A stretch of 64,000 nucleotides of DNA from Nematostella vectensis (lineage: Eukaryota > Cnidaria > Anthozoa > Actiniaria > Edwardsiidae), in contig NC_064037.1 in the NCBI RefSeq assembly GCF_932526225.1, forward strand, positions 8,724,203-8,788,202, in the 5' to 3' direction. Of the stretch, positions 1-14,033 are shown piece by piece (position 1 is the stretch's first letter; the number at the start of each line of letters is the position of its first letter). The notes under the pieces are model-generated. The model ran no database searches, was not told the origin of the DNA, and was given only the letters and a program-made list of their open reading frames with translations. Both the position numbers and the translations under genes were made by a program.

Positions 1-3000
1 AATGATACAATTATTCACTTCCTGTTGCGCAGGACTGCTCATGTATCAGCGAATCCCGTATTTAGCGTGATATCGGAACCCATGTGAACTTCTACCTAGC
101 GCAGAGCAGCTTATGCCCTTGTACATGCCACTTGGTTAATCTACTCTGCTTAGTTTCGTATTTTCAATCAAACATGTTGTTTAAAAGTAAACATGTCTAT
201 AGTTATGAAAGTGATGCGAAACGGGAAAACTTGTGAGTTAATTACGAGTTTCGCGCACGACTGCACCGTTTTGTGCTTATCTTTCAATATATTTTGTACT
301 CCACTGTTAGCAAAGCGGCTGTTATCTTATCAAATCAAAAATTAGTATGATCAAGCTGGCTATAACGTATAGCAACGCGAGTTGGAGTGCTTATCATTGC
401 AAGTGGTCACAAGACACAAAGCGCAGTCCTGCTCTTGCATTAGCCAATAATGATACAATTATTCACTTCCTTTAGCGCAGGACTGCTCATGTATCAGCGA
501 ATCCCGTATTTAGCGTAACATCGGAACATATTGATTAAAAATAAACGTGTCACTAACACTTTCCCATTTAAAAATGTACTTTCCCATTTAAATGTGTACT
601 TTTGCGAGAGCGTTGTTTTCACGTCCTCAAAACGCGGGTCAACCAATCAGAGACCGTCACTTCAATAGCCTTAATTCAACGCGTCTGGAGAACGCCAGTC
701 AGCCAATGAAATGATCTTGAAATTTGAACCTTCGTGATTCCGCGTTCTTCGACGCGACTTGACCAATCACACGGAATCATTCTTATACCGCAAAAAGGTC
801 AATACAAATAGCCTTCTGTCAACAGATGCAGATTGCCGGTGATAACGATAATTAACGTGGACTAGGGGTCAGAAGAGATCAAATGGAGAAGATGACTTTA
901 GAAAATAAAAGGAGTAGCCTTACATCTTCAAAACTACGTATAGTACTCGAACTTTAACAAGTCATTAAACAAGCTATTTCTAAAACCAACACCAAGGACA
1001 CTCGAATTGGCTTACCCTAGTAATGACCTTTTTCTTCTTTGCACAGCTCTCCCAGAATCTCTTTTCGCTATACCAAATATGTCATGTCTTTCTGTGAACA
1101 ATTCACCAAGTGGATATTTTTAGTGTTCCCAGGTCGGACTAATCATACTTGATCTCAATGAACCAAAGACTTGTGATGGCGCGAAACGAAATTGGCGCCC
1201 TTTTAGTCCCGTGGCTTGGCTCGATCACGGCTGTATCCAGCCCAAATTTGTCTGCATCCAAATCAAATATTGTTCTTTTTGCCATCGGTTTCATCCAAGA
1301 ATGACCCATTCGTATTGTTCTCATTATAAAAAGATGCAGGAGAGAAATCTTCTAGCTCACGCTGCACATGATGCCGTGTAACACGAGATCTCAGGGTATG
1401 GAATGAATTGGTAAACAATTTACTGTTTCAACAGATTCGGATTATACAGCAAATCAAAGTGCGTTTCCGAACGCAGAACGTGCAATCTGTAATATAGGCG
1501 AACTCGAAAAATACCACCGTGTTTCGAAGCAATCACATACGAAAAACCCCTTTAATAAAGCAAACCTCTAACTACTGAAACATCTCACCGAAACGTGAAA
1601 GAGGAAGATAGTATACAACATCATCATTTATTGCAAGGAGAACGAATAAAAGCCAATCACATTCCCAATCAGTGCGTTTGCAGACGCAAGGAGTGTCTAG
1701 GATCGATTTACAAAGATACATAGGCATGGAAAGCCGGTAAAAATTTTAGTGTACTATGTATCTAAAGTGACTAGCCTTTAAACAATATATCGGCGTTTTC
1801 TTACTTTGTAAGTCAAGCAAGCAAAATGTTTTCTTCATTTCACAGAGATTGGACATAGCCATGCGTTATATTTTCTTCTCAATAGACACTCAAGAGTAGG
1901 CTTTGAAAACAAACCGGAAACTGTGCGTTTTAAAGACGCAGGCTAGTCAATAGTGTGAAAGAATCTAATTTTCGGTACGAGAAACACATTATGGCGTTTG
2001 TAATTGGTTGTTAGAAGACGAGGTTGATAAAACTTTCTTATTCAAACATCAAAAGCAAGCTGTTATAAGTTGATTTACGTCTAGTTATGTGCTTTGGGAA
2101 AGCACCCGACTCCGGGACAGATGGAGCACCAAAGGTTGAGCTCTCTGTTGGTGGTCATATGATATGATTAACAAACTGCTATCTTGTAAGCTAGGAGATA
2201 AGGCCCGAGCTAGGGAGCTTTGCTCTTGGCACACAAGCATTCCAAGCACCAGTCGAGCAAAAGAGCGCATCAATATAATTCTAGAGAAAAATCAAAAGAT
2301 TTGAACAGATAATCTGTTTAAAAGAATTTAGCCTATTATCATCCTACAGTATCGTAGATTCATGCATAGGGACAGTCGGATATTACAGCTTGGTGTTACA
2401 TTTTTTCAACTTGACAAAGTTAGCACGTGGGAGCCCCAGCACATATACCCGCGGCTATTTACTCAAGTTGTGGTTGCTTCGAAACATGATGGTATTTTTC
2501 GAGTTCACCTATATTACAGATTGTACGTTTCTGCGTTCGAAAACGCACTTGCTACGTTTTGATTTGCTGTATAATCAGAATCTGTCAATATTTAATTGCA
2601 ACAACAGCAAATTGTTTATCAATTCATTCCATACCCTGAGATCTTGTGTTACACGCTAAAGGAAGTGAATAATTGTATCATTATTGGCTAATGCAAGCGC
2701 AGGACTGCGCTTTGTGTCTTGTGACCACTTGCAATGATAAGAACTCCAACTCGCGTTGCCTCGCGTTATAGCCGGCTTGATCATTCCGAGTTTACTATTA
2801 AGCGACCAAAGATGGATATTTGTATGGTTGCATACGCATTTACAACGAAAGCAAAGTAACAAGTCCGCCGTGGCCGATTAAGGCTTGCCAAGCTTCCAGT
2901 TGAAATTGGAAAATAACGCAAGGACTCTTCTGGGATACAAGGTATTCAAAGAAATATCATAAACTCCGAAAATAAGGAAGGCATTATATTGGAGTTAATC

Positions 3001-3922
3001 GATTAACTCTAAGGAGGAGATACACGAAGGAAGTTCCAGTATTTGAGAACACTGTTCTTAACGCGCCAAAACAATCCCGCCAAATTAGCACCCTTCAAGT
3101 AAGCTAAAAATAATACACATATCAAACACAAAAAGTATCAATTTGAGAAACTATAATAATAAAAGAGGACCTGTGAAAATAATGTCGCTCCTTTTTAGCT
3201 TATTGTATTTAGTCAAAGGAAGGTGTTTTCGTTCAGACTTTCAGAGGTTTTGTTTTACCTTTTGTTTGAGAATTAACAAAGCTTTACTGGAAATATGTTT
3301 GAAAATAGATTTATCAAAGTTTTATTCCTGAAATTTTTTTCGGAAAATTAAGTGCCCACAAAATATAGGTAGTAGCAATAAGGTAGATACTGACAGCTCA
3401 AGGCATATTTCTTTCTAATGGATGGGATTAATTGTATGCATGGGGGCTTATGTAGGCTTACTTATGTCTTTCAGGCTAACTTTCTCGACCTTGATGGCCC
3501 CCCACCTCCCCCTCGGTCAGAGAGGTAGGGTTTAATCTCAAGGGACAAACTGCCCTTTCTTTTGTTGGCAGATATATAGAACCACCAGCTACTATTCTCC
3601 AAGCGCTGGCTACTTTTTTTAAGAGTTTTATTTGAACTAATAAAATTAAATTCCACCCCTTACTTATCAATCTCCACTGCCTGTTACTTTGAAACTCGAT
3701 GAAACCCCTGATTACACCTAATTTTCCAAAGTCAAGTAAAGATTTTTGGCACATTGGTCAGACGTGCACTGATCTTTGTTTCTTTTTTCCAATAAATTCA
3801 CTGGTGATTTTTCATGTTTCAAACAAAGCAATACTTTATGCACTTTCACAGAAGTCATATCATATTTGTATGTCTAATGAACATACCATATTATGAAAGA
3901 TCATAAAAACTCATATTTTCAG
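1..3922. other. Repeat-rich stretch upstream of first visible HIP1 exon
   Basis: No convincing coding exon was seen here on either strand; the small open frames are short and resemble no family I know. The sequence is dominated by copies of one repeat family (annotated separately) up to about 2790, then unremarkable AT-rich DNA to the splice acceptor at 3921-3922. The missing HIP1 ANTH exons are presumably beyond the left edge of the window. Confidence 0.6.
345..2787. repeat. Decayed element with nested inverted repeats
   Basis: Bases 345-468 recur in inverted orientation at 2666-2787 with only scattered differences. Inside this, about 1376-1550 recurs inverted at about 2455-2660. On the right the two arms are adjacent; on the left they are separated by about 890 bp, as if something inserted into the left arm. 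Bases 1-80 are also a direct copy of about 448-527, so the window probably opens inside a second copy. No transposase frame is visible. The arrangement suggests a foldback or non-autonomous DNA transposon; the superfamily is unknown. Confidence 0.7.
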
Positions 3923-6900
3923 CTTGCATGATGACAGAGATACTCTCATAGCCCAGCTAAGGATGACGATTGCAGAACTGAGACAGCAGCTTGACACACA
4001 GAAAGCTTATGTGAGTTCTTTCTAGCAAGGTATCAGGTATCATAGAATAACACTTCTTTCAAGTCTTACTGATAGTGACGGCTTGTTGAGCTTGGTGTGG
4101 CCAGTCACGCAGCCTTTTCTTACCAATAAATCTTAGAATTTTGAATATGATAGCTATGCCTAGGCACATCCTTTGTAGTTTTGGTGGTATGAAGTTTTGG
4201 GCTCTTCCGACAACACCCCCTGCCCACCCTTTATTGCTGAGTACGCCTCCCCCTTTGGGAGGTACTTTTCCACAACCCTTGTCTCAAGGGGAAGGAACCC
4301 TCCTGGTGATAATGAAGCACCTCCTATTAGCACATCACTTACTACATACTCTTCCATGAACACTACCATGGTTGCCCATATAAAAGTACTTGGACACATG
4401 CTTTCATATTCTATTCTGAATAAATGTCCCTAAGCTAACTGTGCTTTTTAATTCTAGTCAGACTCAGTTGAGGTGTCACTACGAGCTGAAATTCAGAGGG
4501 TAAGTAACCAACTTTAACACACAACTGGGAATTCGCTTTTAATTAGACTGTATTGAGTAATGTATTCTGGAACTGATTTTCTGTAATAGCTTGAGGAGCA
4601 GCTGGCTGAATATAAGCACATTTCCGAACAAACTTGTGAGGTAGGTACACTGTACTTTACATTTTTGCCATACTATGGGACATTATATTAATATCTCCTT
4701 CTTTTCTTCCAGGAAAATGTCACACTTAGAAAAGAGCTGGAAGAAAGGGAAGAGGACAAGAAAGGTATTGTCCCATTTAAGTTTCAATTGCACGATCCAT
4801 GATCGCTCTGGAATTATATCCATCATACAATAGAAAGGACTCAGTTCTATTTCTATGCATCCATTAATGCGGGGTGAGGGCTGAGAATGGAAATTTGTTT
4901 CTGGTGTTTGTTATAATAGTTGTGCAATATAATATATAGTAAATTGGTATTCTCTTACCACAGGTGCTAGTGCTAGTGAGGAAAAATTCAGCAAGCTAAA
5001 AACCATGTACAGTAAACTACGTGAGGAACACATCCAGTTGCTAAGAGGGGTGTGTACTTACTGTGAACCGAAATATCCACATTTGGACTGAGTAATGCAT
5101 AAAGGTGTCTGTTTTATTGGGTCAGTACGGAGCTCTTACAAGCTGCAATTTGATTGGGCAAATGAACAATATCCGCACCTCGACACAAAGAACGAGAAGA
5201 ATAGAGACAAAAGAACTCCTTTGTAGAACAAAGATAATAGGAGACAAAGCAGCTGCGTACTTACTCGTTTTATTCCCAGAAAACCAACAATTCTTCTCTC
5301 ATGGGGTCCACTCTTGAAATTCTATGAAGTGCAGATTGTGTGACCTATCTCTAATAATTGGTGGCCTTGGGAACAGTGCCGTAGCAGGCCCCGTAAGATT
5401 GGGGGAGGGGCATTATACAGAAACATTGAGAAAATATTTTTTTTTTTTTTGGGGGGGGGGGGAACAGCCACACTGCTAATTCCATTTTTTTTTTAATATT
5501 TGGGGGCACATGCCCCCAGTGCCCCACCCCCTGCTACGGCCCTGAGAAATCAGGGCTGTCCCTAAGGGATTACCCTGCCATTAGGCTAGGGTATTGAGAT
5601 GGTTATGTAAAGTAGGTTAGCACAAAATAAAGTACAGTGGAAGTGTACAATTTTAAGTCATTATTAAGCTGGTCTTATTTTTTTTTCAGTGTTTAGGGAC
5701 AACCTTGGTAACTGATCTGTATAGTTTTAATTTCCATGTTTTTTAGAATGCTGAAGTGAAGCAAAAGCTGAGTGTTTCCGAGAAGACTTGCACAGAGTCA
5801 TCTAAGCAAGCAGAGGAATTACAGCAAGAACTTGAACATAAGGTAACCCAAATATATAACCACAATATCATAACTACTGGCTTGACATAACAAGAATATT
5901 TTATACCTCTCTGTAGGCAGGAGAGTTACTTGAGGTGTACCAAAAAGCAGAAATGATGGAACAAGGCAAAAAGGTAAAATCTCCAAGTGATCTTTCTCTG
6001 CTACCCTCACATTTGGAATGTTGCTTCACTAAGAGACATCTTTTTTTTCTTAGGAAGCAGAGGAGACGTTAGAAAAGTTAAATAATGACCTAGAAATTAA
6101 AGTAAGTGGTCTGTGTTTAGCAATCTGTAAATAAATTATGCGATACTCATAGCAAAAGCAAACCACAAACAACATTTCCATGCATTGATGGGATGGTTAT
6201 TGTGGTAGAGTACAAAGAAGGTTCACATATCTGGCCAAAAAACCATGAGGCATTCTCTGTCAGAATCTTACTATCAAAGTCAAATGTTTACATTCTATCT
6301 CTTACATTGTGTTAGCAACATGTTTTTTTCAGGTCACATTTTCCTTTGATTTATACCCAGCCAATGAGGTGAAAAAAATCCATTTGATAAATTGCCTTGA
6401 GCCAAATAATATTTCATAATTCCTTATTCTAATCTGACACTAGAATCTTGGAACCTCTATACCAAAGAATAAAATAACAATGGTCTACACAAAAAAAGTT
6501 GTTCTGAAAATATATGGCAAAATACAATATGCTTACAGCAATTGAACACTGAAAAAATTAAATCAAGCAGAAAATTCTGTGGTCAGACCAAACTAAAAAC
6601 TTCCTTTTGTTTATGAAATGAGGTACAAATTTACCAGCGTCTATCCCTACAGGTAGCTGAGAGTACTAACCATACTTGTATAGGAAATGTTAAAAATCCT
6701 GTGCCATCTTCAGCTCACAAGTCTGAATGCAGAGCTCGATAACTTGACTAAATCCAAGAAACAGGAAGAAGAGGCCAGAATATCAGCGGAGGAGCTAGTT
6801 GAACAAACTCGCAAGGAGATGGAAATGAAGGTATATATACCATATGTATGCTGCCTTCTATTGGTCAGGACTGCTTTTTCCCACTTTTTATGTGTTTTAT

Positions 6901-9900
6901 TTTTTATGTATTTTATTTTTTGTGTTTTATTTTTTTATGTGTTTTATTTTTTTATGTGTTTTATTTTTTTATGTGTTTTATTTTTTATGTATTTTATTTT
7001 TTATGTGTTTTATTTTTATGTGTTTTATTTTTTTGTGTTTTATTATTTTGTGTTTTATTTTTTTATGTGTTTTATTTTTTTATGTGTTTTATTTTTTTAT
7101 GTTTTATTTTTTATGTGTTTTATTTTTTATGTGTTTTATTTTTTATGTGTTTTATTTTTTATGTGTTTTATTTTTTATGTGTTTATTTCAGAAAATAATA
7201 TTTAGATAGGAGAAGCATTTTTTTGCAAATTTTTATTTTTTTAATAAGCATCATAGTTTTGGATTTTTTTTTCTTTGTTTTTGTTGATTTGTATTTGTGT
7301 TCATCACAGGCAGCCCTTATATGTTCTGCTTATATGTTAGCGGAAAAAAAATGCTTTATCGTGAAAAATAAAACTTTAGGCCATGTAATATTGTGTTTGA
7401 GTCTTCCTTTATTTCAATTTTGCCAATAGAATGTCAGTAGAGTGAGTTTGAAGCCCACTACAAATTGTGTTTTTTACTGTATGTAAATATAGAAAAGGCT
7501 GGGGACCCCATATGCTAAAGTGTCAAACCATGAAGCCGTCTAGCACACTACTATTGGAGGGATTTCAAAAAAGGAAAAACATCATTTGTGTATGAGATTT
7601 TGTGGCTAAAAGTTTTTACTTACATAGGTTGCTGCATTAAATAAAGAAATAGAGTCCTTGTCTGAAAGTAAGGGAGAAACAGAACTGCAGAAACAAAGCT
7701 CTGAGGAAAACTTCAAAAGGGAACGGACGCAAAATGAGCAGAAGGTACAAACACTATACATTCTACTGTATCATTTACAGATGAATAATCACAGTAAAAA
7801 CTACGGAATTATTGTTTTCTATTTCTAAATTTTAAAAGGTAAGGGTTAGGATTCTCATTTTCAAACTACTGTAGGGCTGTGTAGGTCTGAAAAACCAGGA
7901 TCGACCCTGAACCTCTTTTTTACTACACAAAGAGACAACACTGATTCTTTTGTGTGTGCTAGTGGTTTTGGTTTCAGATCATATGATAATGCACCCACAA
8001 TTAATTTTTTCTAGTCTCCTGTGCAGCCATTCTTATCAAAATTGATTTGATTTAAAAAAAAAAAAGTGGAACTCTGATTCTTTTTACTATTTACAGATTT
8101 CTGAGCTGAATATTGAAATATCAGAATTATCAAAGAATTTCCAAGAAGCAAAACTACTAGCTGAAAAAACTATTGAGGAGCTGAAGAGAGAGAATGAGGA
8201 AAGGGTATGTGATTCTTTTGATCAATTTTTGTTTGCTGATTTTTTTTTTAATATGGGATACATCTCCCAGCTTTGCAAAATTAAGATTATAAACAATATG
8301 CAATTATAGACTAGTTTGCTGATACATTCTCAGGTCTCAACTCTTACAAGTGAGCTAGAAAGCACCATTCTTATCAAGCAGCAGCAAGAAAAAGCAAGAT
8401 TAGCAGCTGAACAATTGGTAAAACAGGAGAGAGAAGACCATCAAAATAAAGTGAGTTTTCCAAGAAAATTTGGTATAGCTGCAATATGTTTCTCAGACAT
8501 CCAGTATTACCACAATTCTTGTAGGTTGTTGTAATTCTCTTAATTGTTCTCACCACAGTTACTGGCTTTTATTCTTGCTGCTGCTATTGTTGGTGGTGGT
8601 GGTGAAATTGTTGTTATCATTGCTGTGTGCTGTAGTTGCTGCTTTTGGGTGCTGTTTGCTTGTTCAAATGTCTAAATATTAAAGGGAAACTAGGCTTTGG
8701 AATGGCCTGTTATTTCTTGCTCTCCTCTTAGGCCATCCACACTGGACTTTAGACTTGGCACTGCGCTGCCCACTGACATATTGTACAATAGGTTGCGCAG
8801 TTTATTAAAGTGAAGTGAAATAGCCTTTCATAGCATTATTGTGTTTAAGAGGACATTATTATTTGCATGTGTGAATAGAAATTTGTTTAATATCAATGCT
8901 GTCGACATTCCTTTTATGCCTTTGATTTCTACTTACTCAAAGATTTTCTGAATTTTATCTTCATCCGTTTTCTCAGTTATCAGATGAGAACCAGAGAAGA
9001 CATGAAGATGAGGTCTACCTTGCACATGCTCTGGTAACTTCGTCTGTTGAAGAAGGCAAGCGCATCATCCAGGACACATTAGCCCAGTTTGACAATCCTC
9101 ACCACTCTTCAACAACATGTACTGCAGGTGATTTACTCAACTCATCAGGGGCGGATCTTGTTTTTCGCATAAGGAAGGTTTTTCGCATAAGGGGTTTGGC
9201 TTTAGTGACAAGGGGAGGGGGTATTTTTTTTGTTACATATGGCTTTCTGGCAGCCCAAAGGGGGGGTTTTAACCCCCCAAATCATCCCCTAGATCTGCTA
9301 TTGCTCATCATAACTAGGGTTGTTCCTGTGGAGCTTGTCTGCCAGCTGGCGAGGATATAGGACCAAGGTGACATGCAGGGTTTAGGGACAACTCATCATA
9401 AATTGTCAAGATCACTTTATAGCTGAGCTCAAGTAATTGTGGCTTGTGGTCAACATATTATTGGCTGCACTTGTTGGATCATCATTTGAAACCACAAGTA
9501 CAGCAAACAAAACTATTAACCAAACCATGTAATGTTGAATGTTTTATGTATGTATTTTCCAGATTATCTACTTAGTCGCTTACATGGGACCCCAGATGAT
9601 CTTGACAACATGGTAACGACTTTTAAAGCATATCAGACAAACCACAGAGGTACACACTCCTGACCCATTTGTTAGTTACATGGTAGAATAATGATCTGAT
9701 TATTTATTACCTATCCTGAATCTATGGCCCTTGAAAGTACCCTATTTCATCACAAATATCTATAGCACCCTGTGAGTAATAATATATATTTCCCTACCAT
9801 TCCTAAAAAAGAATCCATACTTGAATATACACCTATACATCACAATTCTACAGTTTTAGACTATTTAAAACAAGATGAGATTTAGAATTGTTTTTGCCAA

Positions 9901-12900
9901 AATTTTGACCAGAAATTTTTCTAGATTTACGGGTTATTGATATGTTAAAACAAACTCAGGCCACTTCCTCTATATGTGCTCCTTTATGCCTGTGCACACT
10001 ACCTAGGCAGGTAGCCAGAATTTGAGGGGGGGGGGGAGGCTGCAACGGCAATGATGTATGATGTGCAGAATGTATGAAATTATTCCTCAATAAAGAAAAG
10101 ACCACTTTTTGACAGTTAAAGGGAAGGTGTACTAACCTAGCTATGTGACAAAATAACTTTTACTTGTGTTCTTGATGGTTCTGTCAAGTTAACTGAGTCC
10201 TATGCTGTTAATTGCAGATGTTAGCAAATTCCTGACTAGCATTGGCTCGTTCTCACACCACCTGGCTGACTGTCTAATAAATGCCAAAGCCACGTCACAC
10301 ATGGCGCCGTCAAAAGAGGCAGAAGGTTTGTTGATAAGCATTACCAGGACACAATTCTCACAGATTTTCCAAGACTCCCAAACATTGCCCTTGTCCTCTG
10401 GTCTACTGGATTTTAGATGCATCCAGTTACAAAAACGTTGGTGCCATTTTTAAAACAGCAATGTTAACAGTTTTCAAAGTTGAAAATTTTAAAATTATGT
10501 ATGTGGGATCACATTTTTTTTAAACTGCAGAGTAGTGCCATCATTAGGTTATCTTTTATTATTTTTGATGAGCACCTGTTACCTATACATGTGATAATAT
10601 TTTGCAAATCTAGCAACTCAACTGACTTGTAAATAAGAAACATTATTCTCTTTCTCTTGGCAGAACTGACATCATTCAGTGAGTTGTCAGGGAAGAAATC
10701 ACTAGAGCTTCTTGACCTGATGAAGACAAAGGATGCAGGTACCTGTGTGAAGTATCCTATTTAACCCAAGAACTACTCTTAGCCTTTTAGATGGATAGCA
10801 AAATGTACAACAGTGTTGCTGGATGTGATTTTAATCAAGATGAAATTCAAGAGAACCTTTTTGGATGGGGGGTTGGGTAATTTGAGCCATAATTTGTGGT
10901 TGAAGAGTCCTCAAATATATGGTATGCTGTCCCTCGAAAAGTTGTTTTTTACAGTGGCAACCTTTACAGCTTTGTGAATTAAAACAATTAAACCCAATGA
11001 GGATTGTGAGAACATCTGGTGATTAACATAAACTGCACTAGCCAATCAGCGAGGCAAAGAGATGAATTTCACATCAAAGCACAACAAAATTGTCCTAGTT
11101 AGGAAGTTCAGGTCATTTAAGCTGTGATATTCCCTTGCATATTTGGCTATTTTGTTAAAACTTTGTCTGGTGTCCATGGTATAGTACTGCATGTCACACT
11201 ATAAATCTGTAATGGTTTGCAAAGTCTATCCAGGAAAACAATGTAATATGTAAAATCCTTTTATCCAATAAAAATGGGGATTTCTGTTTTTTTGTTTCAG
11301 ACCCAGAGGTTGTTGCTGCTAATGTTGATGAAGTAAAGAAGGGAATAGAGGAATTATTACGTGTTTCCCAGGAACTTGCCCCCAAGGAGAAGGACAGTGC
11401 AGACGCTATAAGTAATGCTGTGGATAATGAGATCAATGCAACTGCAGAGGTTTGTCCCCTCTTGGATACCATCAATCTTTAGATGGTGGAATGTTTTGTT
11501 ATCACACAGAAATTCCAGAATAATAAATCTGTATTGATGTGCTCAATAATTCCCTAAGTCTATAGTTTAAAAAATGGGGAAAGGGGTAGGTGGGAGACAG
11601 TTTCCCAAAACATGCAAACATGTTTTAGTGGCTCATCTTGTTCAATTAATCGTAAATATCCATCTAAATTATTTCATGTTTCAGCTTGTCGCAGATGCTG
11701 CTGCTAGAATTGAGGTGAGATAAGTGTTTATCTCTTTGTATTCATAGAGAATATGCATACTGATTTGTGTGACATTTTTAGGAAATGTTAAACAAGACCC
11801 GGGAGAAATACACTGGAGTTCAGCTAGAGGTCAATGGAAGGTGAGTGTTGCATAAGTAGTACTAAGAGGAGGGAATATTTTTGGGAGTTGAAAACTTTGC
11901 TTGAGACTTTGGGAGAAATTATTTGGTGCTTAGCATTTTGCCCATAATATAGAATGATGACCTCTGTAATAGTAAGTCAGTAATAGAAAGTGTTTTATGA
12001 TGTGTAGGTGCATTGTAGTATAATTCTTATCCTTTATATTTGTTTTAAATGTGATTTGTATCAAAGTTGAGGCTCTGACCCCCCTCCCTTTATCCAGTCA
12101 TTTATGTGGCCAGCTAATCTAGTATTGTTGATAAAAGGCTTTAAATCCCATATCTATTCCTTCAACCTCTCTTTACAGAATTTTGGATTCATGTACTTCA
12201 CTGATGCAGGTAATGTCTAGTAAAAATACAAGATTTCTACTCAGTGACAATAGACCAATCAAATTGTTCGCTATGCTTTCATAAATGTTTTTTTTTAATT
12301 TTATTCTTTTATTAACCAGGCCATCAAGGTTTTAATCTTGAAATCCAAAGATTTACAAGAGGAGATCGTTGGCGTAGGGAAGGGTACTGCCACTGCAAAG
12401 GAATTCTACAAGCGACATCATCGCTGGACTGAGGGTCTCATCTCTGCTGCTAAGGCTGTTGGGTGGGGCGCTAAAGTACTGGTGTAAGTATAAATGGAAT
12501 GTGTCAACTAGAAGAGAAATTGTTCAAAATTAGCTATTTCTAATGGCCTGATTTGTAGCAACTGTGTGAAGTATAAAACATAGTTTGTCGAAATTTCTTC
12601 TTGTGAATTATGGTGGTGCTGTTAAGAGGTTTCAAATTAAAGGTTAGTAAAAGGGAGGAATGTCATTTTTTTTAGAACAAGCACTTTGATTATAACTCAT
12701 CTGCAAGCAGCAAGCATTTTAAAAAAATTGGCAAGCACACTGACTTTCTGTAGTAATAAAATACACATAAGCGATAACAAAACCGTCTCATTATAAGACA
12801 TTTTGATCAAGTTTAATTAATTTTGTATAACATGTTATGAAATAATGTGGGGTAGGGGCTGGAACAAGCGTCACCCCAGAAGCCTTCTGTAGCATGTGAT

Positions 12901-14033
12901 GACCTCGGTTTCTATATCTTATCCAGGGATTCTGCCGACAAGGTGGTTCTTGGTAAAGGCAAATTTGAGGAGCTTGTGGTGGCATCTAATGAAATCACTG
13001 CAAGCACAGCACAACTGGTATGTACCTAAAGCACAATTATTGAACCTTGAAGAAGAATTACATTTTATAGAGAAGGCAATATTTGTTTCCATTTAAAAAT
13101 GATCGGAACAGCTAAACAGCTAAGTTCTGGCTCAATCATCAAAAATCACACAATTGATTCCTATTAGTTCAAATGAGGAAAGTCAGAAAGTTGTTTTTAG
13201 CAGTATCGACCAAAGCTCACAGAATATAGAAAATCTCTCACTACCTGACTTTTGATTAAAGCTGTGTGACCCAAATAATAAGTTAGTAAAATATGATGAT
13301 CTATGGCAAATGATAAGTTTAAACACTAACTATTCACTGTTACAAACCCAGGTGGCAGCCTCACGTGTGAAGGCTCATCGAGGCAGTAACAAGCTCCAAG
13401 CTCTACACGGGGCTTCTAAAGATGGTAAAACACTTTCCAATAGGCCCAGACTCTACTCTGCTTGGGCACATCTGGGCACATTACATAATGCATTTTTGGG
13501 TTGAATCCCCTGTTGTATAGAATACTGTGTTAATTTCTTGATTTTTTTATAAAATGAAATGGAGGCTTTTCCAAAGATTGAGAAAGCTATTGTACTCACA
13601 TTTTACTTTTTGTTTTAGTTGTCGAGTCTGCTGCTGGAGTTGTAGCTTCTGCAAAAACAGGAGCTGAGATGATTGAGGATAGTAGTAAGTGTTAAGCTCT
13701 GTTTCTTTATAACCATCATTTGTTCCCTTTTTACATATTTTCATTAAGAGGGGAGTTCTGTGAAAACTTTTGCTTTCTTACCGATTTGACGATGTTGGTA
13801 TCTGTGAAGAAAGAAAGAAAAATCAGATTTGTCTTGCTTTGCATTTAGAAACAGTACCTGATTACTCCAAGTTGACTCTAACCCAGGCTAAAAGACTAGA
13901 AATGGATTCCCAAGTGCGTCTTCTAGAGCTGGAGAGTAACCTTACCAAGGAGCGGGAAAAGCTTGGACAGTTACGCCGGATCCATTACCAACTGGCGGCA
14001 GCTGAGGAGGAAGAGTCAGCTTCGCAAGATTGA
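3923..14033 (+). CDS. HIP1: HIP1/HIP1R family clathrin and actin adaptor, 5'-partial
   Basis: Huntingtin-interacting protein 1 family members link clathrin coats and phosphoinositide membranes to F-actin during endocytosis. I place 25 exons: 3923-4010, 4458-4499, 4590-4640, 4713-4764, 4964-5049, 5747-5842, 5917-5973, 6054-6101, 6714-6830, 7628-7744, 8097-8204, 8334-8450, 8977-9127, 9563-9649, 10218-10325, 10664-10738, 11301-11449, 11685-11714, 11782-11840, 12179-12209, 12320-12483, 12927-13017, 13352-13424, 13619-13684, 13849-14033. Phases agree throughout and give about 748 residues to a TGA. The first half is heptad-rich coiled coil. The last ~270 residues are a talin/HIP1 I/LWEQ actin-binding module with stretches such as ARIEEMLNKTRE, FYKRHHRWTEGLISAAKAVG and MDSQVRLLELE that match vertebrate HIP1. 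The N-terminal ANTH domain is not in the window. HIP1 and HIP1R cannot be separated here and may be one gene in this lineage. Confidence 0.93.
5374..5544. mobile_element. Short inverted-repeat element (MITE-like) in HIP1 intron
   Basis: The ends CAGTGCCGTAGCAGG (5374-5388) and CCTGCTACGGCCCTG (5530-5544) are inverted repeats matching at 14 of 15 bases. The interior is T- and G-rich with no coding capacity. I see no clear target duplication. It resembles the other CAGGG-ended short elements in this window. Confidence 0.6.
6886..7188 (+). repeat. TTTTATGTG-type minisatellite in HIP1 intron
   Basis: About 300 bp of imperfect tandem repeats with a unit of roughly 17-19 bp built on TTTTATGTGTTTTATTTT. 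It starts about 55 bp after the splice donor at 6831. It translates as long hydrophobic Phe/Tyr/Val frames in all three forward registers, which are artefacts of the repeat. Confidence 0.9.
9146..9303. mobile_element. Possible short inverted-repeat element
   Basis: The left end CAGGGGCGGATCTTG faces a decayed right end at 9289-9303 (CTAGATCTGCTATTG) that matches about 10 of 15 bases in inverted orientation. Flanks share a CTCAT-like string (before 9146 and after 9303). It is similar to the better preserved copies at 59113 and 62949 and lies in a HIP1 intron. Confidence 0.35.

Noticed and set aside
1-3922. Search for the HIP1 ANTH-domain exons
   Set aside because: No segment with ANTH-like sequence was seen on the + strand; the upstream exons are taken to be outside the window.
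6687-7209. Three overlapping Phe/Tyr/Val-rich frames resembling membrane proteins
   Set aside because: Translation of the TTTTATG tandem repeat in a HIP1 intron; only 6714-6830 is a real exon.
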